From: Sipunculus nudus | Lineage: Eukaryota; Annelida; Sipuncula; Golfingiida; Sipunculidae | Direction: 5' to 3' | Assembly (NCBI GenBank): GCA_026874595.1 | Contig: CM049314.1 | Coordinates: 13,198,729-13,262,728 of the forward strand | Length of the DNA: 64,000 nucleotides | Shown: positions 40,696-52,563 of the stretch, in pieces | How positions within the stretch are numbered: the stretch's first letter is position 1 | How the letters are laid out: each line of letters starts with the position of its first letter | The notes under the pieces: generated by a model | The model's database searches: none | What the model was told of the DNA's origin: nothing | What the model saw: only the letters and a program-made list of their open reading frames with translations | Position numbers and translations under genes: made by a program

Positions 40696-41300
40696 AGATG
40701 GTGATACAAGTGCTCCTGTTTATGTGGCCGACATATTTGTTTATACGACAGAGCCCACCGTGCAGACTCTTGTGTTTAATCACCTAGGTTTTGTAACAGT
40801 GCTTAACTACGTAATGTATTCAAAGTCCCGGTAGCCCAAGTTGAATAGAGTCAATTGTTACAAAATCCAACACCTGTCATGACTGCATCTTTGCGGGGAG
40901 ACAAAAAGCTCCAGCAGGAAAGTCATGCGAGGGCTGAGCAATAATTGAAGACATTCAGTGTTGTCAGAAATTTGGTCCTTTGGTTTATCATACTAAAGGG
41001 CAAAATACCTGGATTTTGTTGATAGAATCCGTCCCTGTGAACTGTACTTAGTCCTCCGGGTAGAATATTCCGGCCACAAAAGTAAAATTTCTACATATTT
41101 AGACGCAGCTGTTTCTGAATGCGTCCGGCTGCATGCGCATGCGCACCCAACAGAAATGTTACTAATCTTAAGTGGGCATGTTCACACAAAGAATGTGAGT
41201 CACCAACTTTATGGTTAGGTAAAATAGGTGTGCTTTTACTGTCTAAAACAAGACTCCTATATAAGTGGATTGCATTGATTCCTTTGTAATTTTACCTTAA

Positions 41301-41455
41301 CGTGGATAGACCAGGTCAGGGGCCTGGGCAGTCGAGGGATAAAACGCTCGGTTCTCTCCATTCGCAACCGGGGTTCAATGCCCGGAGCCGCGATGACAGG
41401 GTGTATTATTGTTTAAATGAGCAAAATACAATTACATTTTAAAATACAATGAAAC
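41301..41455 (+). mobile_element. tRNA-derived SINE, block B copy 1
   Basis: Counterpart of the 29.8 kb SINE: GTCGAGGGATAAAACGC D-arm region and B-box-like GGTTCAATGCC at 41372-41382. The B box differs by one base from block A. Confidence 0.6.
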
Positions 41456-41531
41456 CACAGAATCCCTTGTGATAATAATCATGTTAGAATATGTTTCGTT
41501 TTTTTATTCATTTTAACTGAAATCACTGACC

Positions 41532-41586
41532 TCCTTCCGCAAAAGTCAAGAAGATGACCAGAGCGAATGGAAGTATCGGCCTCATC
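41532..41586 (-). CDS. Duplicated M13 signal-peptide exon
   Basis: Encodes MRPILPFALVIFLTFAEGG, colinear with the gene 2 exon 1 (same 55-nt length, phase 1, donor GTCAGT) with 6 residue changes and no stop. It lies 11.5 kb further upstream of gene 2 in the same orientation. It may be an alternative first exon that splices to 25646-25602, or an orphan of the segmental duplication. No other M13 exon copy was found between 30.1 and 64 kb. Confidence 0.65.
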
Positions 41587-41952
41587 TTGCTAAGAGAGCA
41601 ACGGGACCACCGATAGCCTGCACGAGTCAAACAGTACACAGGTCCAGGTACCCCGAATGGGAACGGAATACAACGTGAATTGGTGAACCTGCCAGGGAAT
41701 CAGCATGGATGGGCGAGTCCGATGGTTCACTGGTTTACTAATGCAAGCGTTCCTGACCCCATCCATAACCATAAAGATTCAACAGACTTTTAAACGGAAC
41801 GGGCATAAGTTACATTATTCAAACCGAGGGCACTTGGTGAATACCGGCACATATATTGACATTCCCACTTGAAACTGGTCTCAGGCTTCGGTGTCCACAA
41901 AGCGGCAGGGGCACAGCCAAAAAGTGTCGCTAGGGTCTACGGCCATCACCTA

Positions 41953-41972
41953 CCCCCCCCCCCCCCCCCCCC
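41953..41972. repeat. Poly(C) tract
   Basis: C homopolymer of about 20 nt in block B. The counterpart in block A is at 30348-30364; another lies at 42500-42518. G/C-only runs of this length are unusual in such AT-rich DNA. Confidence 0.8.
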
Positions 41973-43092
41973 AAACCTACAACCCCGAATCTCGGCCCAT
42001 TATGTACGGTTCCGGAAATCACGAGTATCGATGTTAGCTTCACTTTCACTCCGTAATGTCGAAGGCACACTGATGAACGAGGGAAATCATTCATTTTTTT
42101 TCAGCAAGAGAGGGATTTAAATAAGTAAATAAAATAAGTCAAAATTTAATCAGAAAATCATAATTATATTTTAAATGATTACACTCACTGAAAAAAATAT
42201 TTGAATAATATTTTAAATAATTAAATCTGATAAAAAAATTGTCTTATATAATGACGTTAAGGACAAGTTACTTATTTAAAGACACGATTGTTAAAAATGT
42301 CAGAGGAGTTAAATGATATACCAATATATGTAGTTGTCAGTAACTAAAAATAAAAAAAAATATTTCGAATGGCCATTTTATTCTGATGGAATAAGAAGTA
42401 ATAGTTAAAAGAAAATAATGGTGACAGGTAAATTATTCTTGGTATTAGAGGTATTCATTTAGTTAGGAAGGGTATTCTTTCATTTTCTTGATAGCTTAAC
42501 CCCCCCCCCCCCCCCCCCAAGTCCGATTGTGCATATTTAGGATAAACCTTTGAGGGTAATCATGCATAATAACGCATCCTTACTTTAGTCTCTCATAAAT
42601 ATGTGTGACCAGATTTCAATAAAAAAATCATTGCATGTTAAAGTGGACGATCCGGGGCATCTTATATGATATCAAAGTTTTGTAAGTTAAATATAAATCA
42701 ATGTTGCTACAAACTGTTGAAAAACGGGGGTTTGCTGAGAAAACCGAAAATGACGTCGTATAAAAGACGTTCTGAACCGACGTAATGAATCCACAGTAGT
42801 GTAAATATATACCATGTTAAACAAAAAGGTAATGTCTAATAAAAATTTTATTGAATATCTCTTTTCGTGCATAGATAGAAGGTTTTGCTTTGAAATATTC
42901 ACATTTAAAAAGGTTTAATACAAGTTGACAACGTCGTGCCGCCATAACATAAAAAAAACTGACGACTGTGAGTGCATTCGACTGATCACGTGAACTTTTG
43001 CTCTATACAACTTTGTCTTAATGTACGTTTTATATTTCTAATAAAGAAAAACATTGTATAATATACAGTCGTTATTAGTGAACAGAGTATAT

Positions 43093-43100
43093 TGACGTCA
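43093..43100. promoter_or_regulatory. Palindromic CRE motif
   Basis: TGACGTCA, the full CREB/ATF consensus, just upstream of the small open frame at 43142. A chance match is possible. Confidence 0.3.
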
Positions 43101-43141
43101 CAGGATATGCCTGATTACTCTAGCAATAGCCACGCACAGCC

Positions 43142-43285
43142 ATGGCGGAGGGCATGAAGGCTGGTCAGGGAGCTGTCCGCCTGCATATGGTAAACAAGGA
43201 CAGTCCTGTTTCTGCTCCGTACAACCTGTTTATCTATTATCAAAACCTTGAAAGAGAAGCAAATGGGAACTATATGAGAAGATAA
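43142..43285 (+). CDS. Small open frame with good start context, unrecognised
   Basis: ATG in AGCCATGG context opens 47 codons starting MAEGMKAGQGAVRLHM, then TAA. A GTAAAC donor-like site follows codon 16, so it could also be a first coding exon. A full palindromic CRE (TGACGTCA, 43093-43100) lies about 40 bp upstream. No family was recognised, and the stretch is not in block A at the same place. Confidence is low because the only support is start context plus the CRE. Confidence 0.25.
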   Translation: MAEGMKAGQGAVRLHMVNKDSPVSAPYNLFIYYQNLEREANGNYMRR

Positions 43286-44412
43286 AGACCATAAATATAT
43301 ATAGTTATTATCGCCGGACTGAATTAATTACCGTAATATCGCACAAACACGATCCCCGGATATGTTACAATAAAAACATCAAACTTTGCTTTAAAATGAA
43401 AACACGTCCCTACATGTCCTCTTTTCAACATATCGGATGAATTATTCAAGAAAATTACCACATTTCTATCGCGCAACGCGGAAATTCTGACACGACAAGA
43501 ATAGTACACATGTTACAATGTTCGTAACCTCAGTAACCAAGGCACGGTTTCCGTTTTTTTTTTTTTTTTTTTTTTTTTTTTGAACCGGTCTTTTCATTAG
43601 AGATAAAACGAGACTTCTGTTCCCTATTGGCTTAACAGACAACGGCCATGTAAACTCATTTGCATTACCGCGGGATGCTATGTAAAGAGCAGTTCTTCAG
43701 AATATTGCCGACTACAGTTGCGTGTATAAAATGAGCCATTAATAAGACAGGCGGTACTTCATCCGATTATTTCCGATAAAATAGTTGTACATAGATATTA
43801 ACGTAAGTTAGTGTCACAGAATATTAGTATGCAAATATACCCCGCTAAATTTTAGATGAGAACTTTCCTGTCTATTCGACATATTAAGCCGGTTTCTATC
43901 TTTTTAATCTCCAAAAAGTCGACACGTCGAATGCTGAACGAATCTTGTCCCTTGTCTCACGGCCCAATCCGGGATTTAAAGGCGTCGCATGATTTTAAAA
44001 AGGTTAAAACCTTCATGTGGATGGTCCCATTTCATTTTTAATTCCGATTAAGTGAGGGTTAACTTTTTCTATGAACGTGGTGTGCCCGGGTGTTATAAGT
44101 ATTAGCCGATGTATCGTCCGGCATTATTCGGACACGGCTGAATAATTCCTTAGCTCGGGTCGGGAGCTTGTTTGCTCAACACTGACCCGAGTGGCCGCGG
44201 TACACAGGCGCACCGTGTGATAAGCATCTAAGTGTACATAAATTCTTGTCTTTCTTGCGCACATGAAGATATTAATAACCATTATTTTCTAAAATTTCCA
44301 TTGTCTTTCCATGAATTCAAATACCCCACGATATGTGTTTTGTACCGAAATCCACGAATATTCACGCCCACGATATTATATGAAACTACAGTATTTAATC
44401 TCATCATGTGAC

Positions 44413-44419
<7 letters not shown>

Positions 44420-44469
<50 letters not shown>
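44420..44469. repeat. (TA)n microsatellite
   Basis: TA run within the TGTGGTCA array; similar runs lie at 45090-45129, 45363-45395 and 45409-45430. Confidence 0.85.
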
Positions 44470-44470
<1 letters not shown>

Positions 44471-44968
44471 TTGCATCGTAATATCCCTTATTTTTACAAT
44501 ATTTAATTCTATTTTTTTAAACCAAGTGACCATATTTTTTACCAAGTAATATTGACAAAAAAAAGACGTGACCACATTTATTTGACCAGCCAATTAAGTT
44601 TGTATTACATATATATCATAAAAAAGTTGTATAATATGGAATGACCATAGTTTTTTTTACGAATGAATATTGACAAAAATAAGGTGTTACCGCATTTTAT
44701 TTGACCAGCCAAATCAGTTAATATTAGTTTTTATATATAATTATAAAATGTGGTCGTACATGGTTTGACCGCATTTTTTACAACTAAATATTGACAAAAG
44801 TAGTGGTTGACCACATTTTATCTGACCAGCCAAATAAATTTGTATTAAATATATAACATTATAAAATGTGGTCATAAAATATGGTACGTGTAACAACATA
44901 TTTTACAAATAAATATTGACAATAATATGTAACCACATTTTATTCGACTAGCCAAAAAAATACTGCAT

Positions 44969-45000
<32 letters not shown>

Positions 45001-45084
45001 AACAAATATAAGGTGGGACCACATTTATAAGTTATAAATACTTAAATAAATAAGGTGGGACCACAGTTTCTTTGACAAGTCATT

Positions 45085-45132
<48 letters not shown>

Positions 45133-45359
45133 CGTAAAATGTGGTTACACTTATATATTTATATTATTTATATATCTACATTATGATTAACAAATGTGGT
45201 CTGATATGGTGTGACCATATTTTTTACTCATGAATATTGACCGAAAATAAGCTTTGACCACATTTATTATTATTAAAATGGTTTGACCATATTTATAAGT
45301 TATTAATATTAAAATAAACAAGGTATGACCACATTTTGTTCGACCAGTCAATTAATTTT

Positions 45360-45402
<43 letters not shown>

Positions 45403-45490
45403 TGTAAAATTATATATATATATATATATAGAAGGTAGTGTTACCCTCCGATGTGAAGTGCTCTAAGGCCTACAAGCTAGGCCAGAGCGG

Positions 45491-45645
45491 TATAACTCTG
45501 AAGAAAAACAACACTGTTAATTCACAACAGTCTGTTTCACGGGATGCGACCCGATCATCAGGATTCTAACCACATTCACCTGATGATCGGGTCGCATCCC
45601 GTGAAACAGACTGTTGTGAATTAACAGTGTTGTTTTTCTTCAGAG

Positions 45646-45650
<5 letters not shown>
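45491..45650. repeat. Perfect 72-bp-arm inverted repeat (foldback)
   Basis: Arms 45491-45562 and 45579-45650 are exact reverse complements with a 16-nt loop. They include the words CAACAGTCTGTTTCACGGG and GGATGCGACCCGATCATCAG. The right arm runs directly into a TA repeat, and TA flanks both sides, which fits insertion into TA-rich DNA. No coding capacity. Perfect identity suggests recent origin or an assembly foldback. Confidence 0.85.

Positions 45651-45704
<54 letters not shown>
45647..45704. repeat. (TA)n microsatellite
   Basis: TA run beginning within the right arm of the foldback at 45491-45650. Confidence 0.85.
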
Positions 45705-45708
<4 letters not shown>

Positions 45709-46201
45709 ATGGTTATGAAATGTGGTCACATATGGTGTGATTACATTCTTTTTACTAATGAATATTGACAAAAATTAATATAATATATAGTGTGACCACA
45801 TTTATTATGACCAGTCAATTATTATGATTAAAGAGGTCACACTTTTTAGTGAAAGCCAAAAGTAAGGGTCCGTTTAAAGTGCACGATTGCCCCTCCGAGA
45901 CACTAATATGGACTAATATCTGATTAGAAAATTATAATGTGAAAGTCAATTTAAAAAACATGGAAATATCAGTCATTTTATCACCAAGTATCAATACTGT
46001 GCACTTACATCCGTATTATAAATTGTAGGCCTATACATAGAAGGAGAGGTATCTCAGGGTTATTATTTCTCAAATTGTCATAGGATATCTGAGAAACTGA
46101 AGACGATGAATCATGCCTCCCACACAAGAGAATGATAAATATATATTTTCCTGTATTGAGCCTTCTGAAGTTCTAGAATTCCATGGAGTTCTAGACTGGT
46201 T

Positions 46202-46203
<2 letters not shown>

Positions 46204-46271
<68 letters not shown>
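46204..46271. repeat. (TA)n microsatellite in block B
   Basis: Orthologous position to the 34950-35011 run in block A. Confidence 0.85.
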
Positions 46272-46274
<3 letters not shown>

Positions 46275-46664
46275 GCACTCCTTGGCCAGCTGGTATATTG
46301 CATATTATATGTAGTTGTCAGTAACTTTAAACTGTAAAATATATTGCAAATGCTCTTTAAAATCTGATGGCATAAGCAATAATGACAGGTAAATTGTTCT
46401 TTCTCTTGGGGTTAGTATTTTTTTTCGGAATGGTCATTTATCATTTTTATAGCTTGCACACTTTTATACGAATAAAAGAGTGATGTCACCGGGTGTAATA
46501 TTATCGTATTCGAGCCTGCTTTATTTAATGGACATGTGACTGTAATACCCAGGGTGACTTAGCGTCTGATACAACGTATGAATCTGTAAAGATGATGTAG
46601 TAAGATGAGGTTGATTGATGATGATTAATCGAAAGTGAAGTCGGCGCTCGAGCCAGTCACAGGT

Positions 46665-47129
46665 CCTTGAAGAACCTTTTTTCACAGAATACACTCATTC
46701 CTTTGTATAGCACCCCGGAAAATCCCGCCCGCACTGGCTCCCTCAGCAACGACAATGTTTGACAGTTTGTAGTGGTTTACAGTTAGATAGTTAAGGCGAA
46801 AATAGAAGTTACTGAAAGGGTTAAAGATCGTTGTAAGAGAGGTGGAGGAGGTCGGAGAACCCAGAGAGAACCACCAACCTTGGTTGGGCCACAACAGCCC
46901 ACTTATATGACAGCACCTTAGATCGAACCCGGTCACCAGCGGAAAAGGCCGTGCGTTTTACCGCTAAGCTCTACAAGTCTCCCCTTCTAAATTAAGGTTC
47001 TACATAATATGTTTGATTGATTATGATTATGAGGTTGGTCGTGTAAAATTCCCAATGGGGCAGAAATATATGTACCTTAAATAATATTCCATATAATTTC
47101 CTTTCATTTGAACACAAACACGTTTGGTT

Positions 47130-47164
<35 letters not shown>

Positions 47165-47291
47165 TATAATCTTATATATACCACTGGAATAATATGTCTG
47201 TATTTAGTATTCAGAGAGGATTCAGTTCACATTGGATGACCTGTGCTATACAAAGGAATGAGTGTATTCTGTGAAAAAAGGTTCTTCAAGG
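46665..47291. repeat. 49-bp exact inverted repeat pair
   Basis: 46665-46713 is the exact reverse complement of 47243-47291. In block A the sequence is continuous across the point matching 46665, so the left copy is an insertion in block B; its likely template is the right copy 530 bp away. Confidence 0.75.
46880..46985 (-). mobile_element. tRNA-derived SINE, block B copy 2
   Basis: Counterpart of 35640-35735 with GGGTTCGATC B box and GCGGTAAAACGCACGGCC D-arm region on the minus strand. Confidence 0.55.
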
Positions 47292-47442
47292 ATTTGATTG
47301 GTCTGCAGACTAGCAGCCAATGGCAAGAATCTTCGTGCAGAACCTCCTGAACATCATTATGGGCATCTCGGCCCTTCCACATACGCAGCTGCTCATAACT
47401 GTCTGGAAAATACAGACGTAAAGTATTTTCTACAAGAGTCAT
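47227..47442 (-). other. Unrecognised open frame, possible exon or repeat
   Basis: 71 codons without stop, including QLRMWKGRDAHNDVQEVLHE and CHWLLVCRP. Amino-acid composition looks protein-like, but I recognise no family. The downstream end overlaps the right arm of the 49-bp inverted repeat. Coding status is open. Confidence 0.2.
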
Positions 47443-49033
47443 CCTGAGATATTAAATTTTAGTGAATATCCTTAAAGTACTGGAGGTGCTCAAATATTTA
47501 GGTCAGCTTAGTCGAGGCCTTGAGAAAAACAAAGCTGCTTTCATCATTAAGTCACTCTAAGTTTCCGGCAGTTTAAGACATCGTGTATTTCGGTACCAGC
47601 AATGTCAGCAGGTACACCTTCTTGAACAATGGATCAGTAAGGAAATGATCATCGTAATTTAGTATAGAGATTATCACTGTTATCAGTATTCTCTAAACAG
47701 GTAACCCTACAAAGAATAACGGGCCATCGGACACTTTTTGATGTGCGGAGTTTCCTAATACACCAGAATGACAAAAAAACGGTGTAATTAACGTGAAATA
47801 TGTAGAGCCGTGAAGGTTTGTTTGCTCTTCAATCAAATTTTCAAAACCACCAGGGCTGGTTGTCGTGATACAGAGATTCATTTGGTTGGCTCGGACAAAA
47901 GACCGGTCGTTGGTTGTTTTAGCGGTGTGGTGCCACCATTGTTTCGTTTGGTGATTTATAATAGAATTATTTTTCATGGACCACAGAAAGTGGTCGTGTT
48001 GGCGGAGTGGTTGTAAGGTGATATTTTCCTATATCAATGTGTGTGTTATGCCCTTGCCCTTTGCTCTCTGTTCGAAATTGTATCAAAACGGTCTTGAGTC
48101 GGTCATCAAAAATGAAATGTTGCCATTTAAAAAATGACACTGCTGCATAAAATTGTACGTGTCTTTAGATCATTATAGCCGAGTCTTTAGGGTAAACTTT
48201 AGCTTAAGGTTAAACTTTGGATTATATATACTTCACTGATTCACAAAGGCATGGATTCTTAAAAATAAAATAATTTTCAAATTTACATCATAAGACATTA
48301 CATCTGAACTGTTCAGTTATCCATTTCTTGTCCAAGTTGTTGCTTTCTTTTATCAGTGTTGGTTTTGAAATTCATTTAAAAAATACCCATTTTTCTTAAG
48401 AATTGACCTGATAGAAGTCGAAAAAATAATATTGCTAGTGACCTCTTCAGAAAATTGTTGTTGTTAGAACAGGCTTAATCCATTAAAAGTAGCTGTATAC
48501 TCCTTTAGCAAATGCAGGTGTAATTATACGTTTCCACCTTTCCGATATATGTACTATGCCAAAATCTATCAGTACGTTCTTCGTCTGTTAATTATTGTTT
48601 CGCTCGACCGTTTTCTTTAGACAAGGAGGCATATTTTCCATGCTTCGATACGTAAGTAGATTCATTATCCGGAATGGGTAACTGCGCATGCGAATTAATT
48701 ACAAATAATCTTTCGGTGATTCGGCACAAATGATCTCCTTTACGTTTTTTTTTAATATTTGATTAGTGGAATTAGTAGTAAACACGTTTTGTTATAATCT
48801 GTTAAAATATGAATTTAAATGTTGACCAGTTAAAGGGTGTTTTTGTAGATACACAACATGTTACTACCTGTAACTAATGTAAAAAAAAACGCTTCAAGCA
48901 GCTCGCAGATTTAAAAATTTTAATACATCAAATGGCCGCGTAAAAATTTAAGCTGTTATTCTCACAAGTTCATGTACCGCATGAGCCATTCATTTTTTCG
49001 TTTCTAAACATGCATGTAGTCAAACGTGGGTGT

Positions 49034-49089
<56 letters not shown>

Positions 49090-51100
49090 AATGTTATGAA
49101 AGCGTTATGCAAGGAGGTGAGCCTGTTGTATGTACTGGTCAACTTGCCTTATAAGTCTGAGTGTCAGGTAAAGAGGTTGACAAGCTTAACACGCGTTCTA
49201 CAATTTTCTTCCTTTTTTAAAACTGAACATGGATAACATATGAAATCATGGTTCGCATATGTAATTTAATTACCCGCAGGAGGTAACTGATGTGTTAGGT
49301 GGCCGGCTTGGTGATGTATAACCAGATAACCTTGAACTCTTAGTACATTGAGAGCAGTGTACCTTACGAGAGGCGTCAACTGCCCCCCTTCCGCCTTCCC
49401 AAGGGTGATCACTTAAATATGATACTTCTGAACAAAACTCCTCTTCAATGATGAATTTAGACTTTTGGAAAAAAAGTTAGGTCTTATCCCTGAAGGTGGA
49501 CACTAATACTTCATATATTCTCTCTTTGTGGGCTCTTGTAATAAGCCCGTCACTACCACTGTTGTAAGGTTGCTAAGTCTTAACAATGGTAACTGAAAAT
49601 AGGATAATTTTTAAGACTATATTATCAAGATGAATGAAATTATGCTTTATTTACCTTTTTGTATATATGTTATTGATAAATAAATGTAAAGTTTTTTTAT
49701 CTTACTGATATTTTTTGCTAAATAAAGCTACTATAATATATGTCCCATCTGACGACACTACATTTAGAAAAAATTGATAACAACACGGCTGAGAAATTAC
49801 AGGAATGAAGGAAATTGGATTCGGATTTGATGCCACTGAGATATAACAAACGTTCAGGAAAACCCCTTTTTCTGTATTTAATTGTCTGTGGCAGTAAGGT
49901 ATCTGGAGTATGTGGCAGTAAGGTATTTTCCTATACGTCCCACACGTTTCATATCACATAGCGGAGTGCGACCAAAGATCTGTTTTTAAGACTGTGCACC
50001 AATTTGCTAACGCCATCTATCCATGGCTTGACAAACTATTTATTTAATTTTATATAAAATATTCCGTTAAATACGGCTTTACTGGACAGTCCCGATTAAT
50101 TTGTTCCAAATCCTGTACATGAAAGGTCCTGTAAGCATTTCAACCGTCGAAACGAAACGACATACAAATTCATGACCATGTGTACTTAACATGTCGTTTA
50201 TCATATTATAACGCTTAAAATTCTAAAGATTTCCAAACATTCTCATTACAGTATAAAACTGACAGTTTGACCCGGAGCCCAGGTGAAATGAGTGCAGGCT
50301 GCGCCCTTAAGTAACGTCAGGAGTTGCTCTGCATCAACTTTGGTTTGATATATCGCTGGCATTCTGGTGTTGGGTAATGATTTAATCTGGCATCATTAAT
50401 TTTTCTTTATACATTCTGCAACTGTGGCTGTATACTGTGCCAATACCGAAAAGGGTCACATCCAGCCGTCGCTGAGTGTAAAAAAGTGATTGTTTAAATG
50501 CCAGACGATAGTAATTAAGCTTATTTTGAAGGAGCTTGTTTGAACCTGTAGCCTAACTAGCATATGTATTCAACAGGTTTTCCTTATTGCTTTCAGATAA
50601 CAGAGAAATAGATTGAAAAAAGTGGATGTGTAATTCAGAGTAACTAGACCAAATAATCTTCAAACTCTGGATTATAACTTACATTTCGGAGCGCCATCTT
50701 TATAATATTCCCATCCATTTTAGCTGAGACTGTTGCGTGCTCCTAACACGGAAGGAAGCGTTGATACCTATTTTTGTAGACGGGTCAAAACTATGTGGTC
50801 CGGCGGGTTTCACCCCTTGATATGAGAGAGTTTACGGACTGTGACAATTGTATACTCTGAAAATCCTGATGAGGATGCAATTGTTATCGTCATTTTTAGA
50901 ACACCTAACATGTGAAAAAAAGATTCCATTATCACTAAACGTTCCATCCCCTCCGCATGCATGATTTTTTTTTTTAATTTTCGACCGCAAACGAGATTGT
51001 CTCATAGAGTTATGTGCACGACGGCCAAGTCTTTCGAAGAGCAGACAATGACCACTAGTTATCATTAATATGAGATTTACATCTCGTTGAAATACTGAAA
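47300..51100. other. Gene-poor stretch
   Basis: No exon or mobile-element protein recognised. A TGGCGGAGTGG A-box-like word near 47999 may be a decayed tRNA-like repeat. A TA run lies at 49033-49087. Confidence 0.45.
49033..49087. repeat. (TA)n microsatellite
   Basis: TA run with one AAA interruption. Confidence 0.85.
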
Positions 51101-51289
51101 TACTGAGAGATGGATTTCTGTTTTCCACCCTATCAGTTCTTTTCAAATTTCTTTCGCCAAAGTATTCACAAAATCCGCTACATTTGCATACATTCGAGCA
51201 TAAAGTGTCAGCAATATATCCCGTTAGTAAATGAACCCCTGAAATCTCATATCGCAAAATTATTTTTTTTTCTTTATTCATTCGAAAAT

Positions 51290-51960
51290 ATAATTATACA
51301 AGCAGCCACGATGTCAATGTCATTTGAGCTTGATTATGTTGACGTCTCGTATAAGGATTACCTATTCTCTCGTTTTTTGCCAAAAATTCTACATATTGGA
51401 GAATCTTTGACCTAGATCAAAGATTAAAGATAATAGAAAGTTTTAGCTTGGCCAAACAATCTGATTCTGGGAAAATCTCAGTCAACTTCCGTGTTATATA
51501 GCTCAACCGACCCAGTTCCTTTCCCTCGAAGGAAATGTACTAAACTGCGTTTGAATTGAAAAACTGAAATCATATAAGTCAACGTGTGCTCACCAGGTAA
51601 CATAACTAATGTTATAATATCGTTCGTTTTGTCTAGTGATATTTATATGAGTGGAATAATTAAATACTTTGCGTGCTATTAAAATTTACATACATCCAGC
51701 ATTCCTAAAAAGCTAGGCTGGAAATTTATGAAGACAAACGCAGTTTCTGTTGCTAAGTGCAAACTTGAATCTAATGTGTATGTTAACGAATCGATTCGGC
51801 TCGAGTGGACTCGGTATTCTGACCATTTTGCAATTTCAAAGTGAACATCATTATTTCAGTGCTAATAAAATGATGGAACACAGTGTCGTAAAAATCTGGT
51901 TTTACGCTTCGACTGAGAAAAAAAGAGAAGCAACACATCAAAACAAGACCTTTACGTAGG
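51290..51960 (+). pseudogene. LRR-Ig receptor pseudogene fragment 1
   Basis: The segment 51340-51500 is alignable by eye to the LRR part of 61890-62070 (same order of TTTGCC/GGAGAATCTTTG/ATCAAAGATTAAAGATAAT words). The segment at 51735-51840 encodes NAVSVAKCKLESNVYVNES, matching the Ig-like NAVSVAHGLLEPELYVE of the third copy. Frames are broken by several stops. No signal peptide or start is left. It is a dead paralogue of the 59.4 and 61.9 kb copies. Confidence 0.45.
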
Positions 51961-52563
51961 GCCTCTCAAAAAATTAACTCGCATATTCAAAATATAGCCA
52001 AATTGTATGAATGTATAACCTTCTCATGGAGCTGTGGGGTTTTTGACATTATTCTTTATATTAATCATATAACAAGTATTTTATTTGCACCAGTAAACAC
52101 CTTCGATAACATACATTTATTTAGTAAAATAAAAAATTGACCATAGTGTTCAAGGAAGACCTTTTCCATGATACGGAAGGCTGTGCCTTATATAAATTGA
52201 TATTTCATGTTTATGTACAACATATTTCTGAAATTACAAGTTTATCATATTTGCTTATTTAACATATTCTACAACAATGAGGGACAGCGGAAACATTGTG
52301 TTTGTATACTGGGAGGTTGACGGTCATGTCATATTACAGAAATAACATCACAACAGGCAAATTGTATCCTATTTTATTTACTCGTAAATAATCATCGTAA
52401 TAAACGGTTAGGCATACATACCAATCTACTTAGCAATGTTATACTTGAAATTATTAAAGTGTCCTAACTGTAAGACCTATCACATTTATACAACACGCAG
52501 TTTCATGTATATACATTTTGTAAATTACAAACTAATGTAACAAATAATACAAACCTAAACAAT

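Larger units (their letters stand above)
36205..40860 (-). mobile_element. Non-LTR retrotransposon (LINE), inactive
   Basis: Two-ORF LINE on the minus strand: ORF1 at about 40695-39593, then endonuclease at 39541-38712 and reverse transcriptase plus C-terminal part at 37712-36205. All parts are cut by frameshifts and stops, and the central RT catalytic region is frameshifted. The APE-type endonuclease and RT order suggest the CR1/Jockey side of LINE diversity, but the clade was not fixed. It lies between duplication blocks A and B. The 5' end is approximate. Confidence 0.8.
44400..45840. repeat. Diverged tandem array rich in TGTGGTCA/TGACCACA
   Basis: About ten imperfect units of roughly 100-150 bp. 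Each carries a GTGACCACATTTT-like word, AATATTGACAAAA, and often TTTGACCAGCCAAT; many end in TA runs. It is placed between the two conserved stretches of block B and absent from block A. Units differ in length and strand of the core word, suggesting old expansion. Confidence 0.65.
41270..47010. repeat. Segmental duplication, block B
   Basis: Direct copy of block A: SINE 41.3 kb, signal exon 41586-41532, stretch 43300-44010, stretch 45830-46760, and a minus-strand SINE at 46.92 kb. Between the last two stretches it gained about 1.4 kb of TGTGGTCA-type tandem repeats plus a large hairpin, which block A lacks. Confidence 0.75.

Noticed and set aside
50832-51281. 149-codon minus-strand frame
   Set aside because: Composition is low in protein-like pattern, no motif, and it overlaps the flank of an LRR-Ig relic on the other strand.
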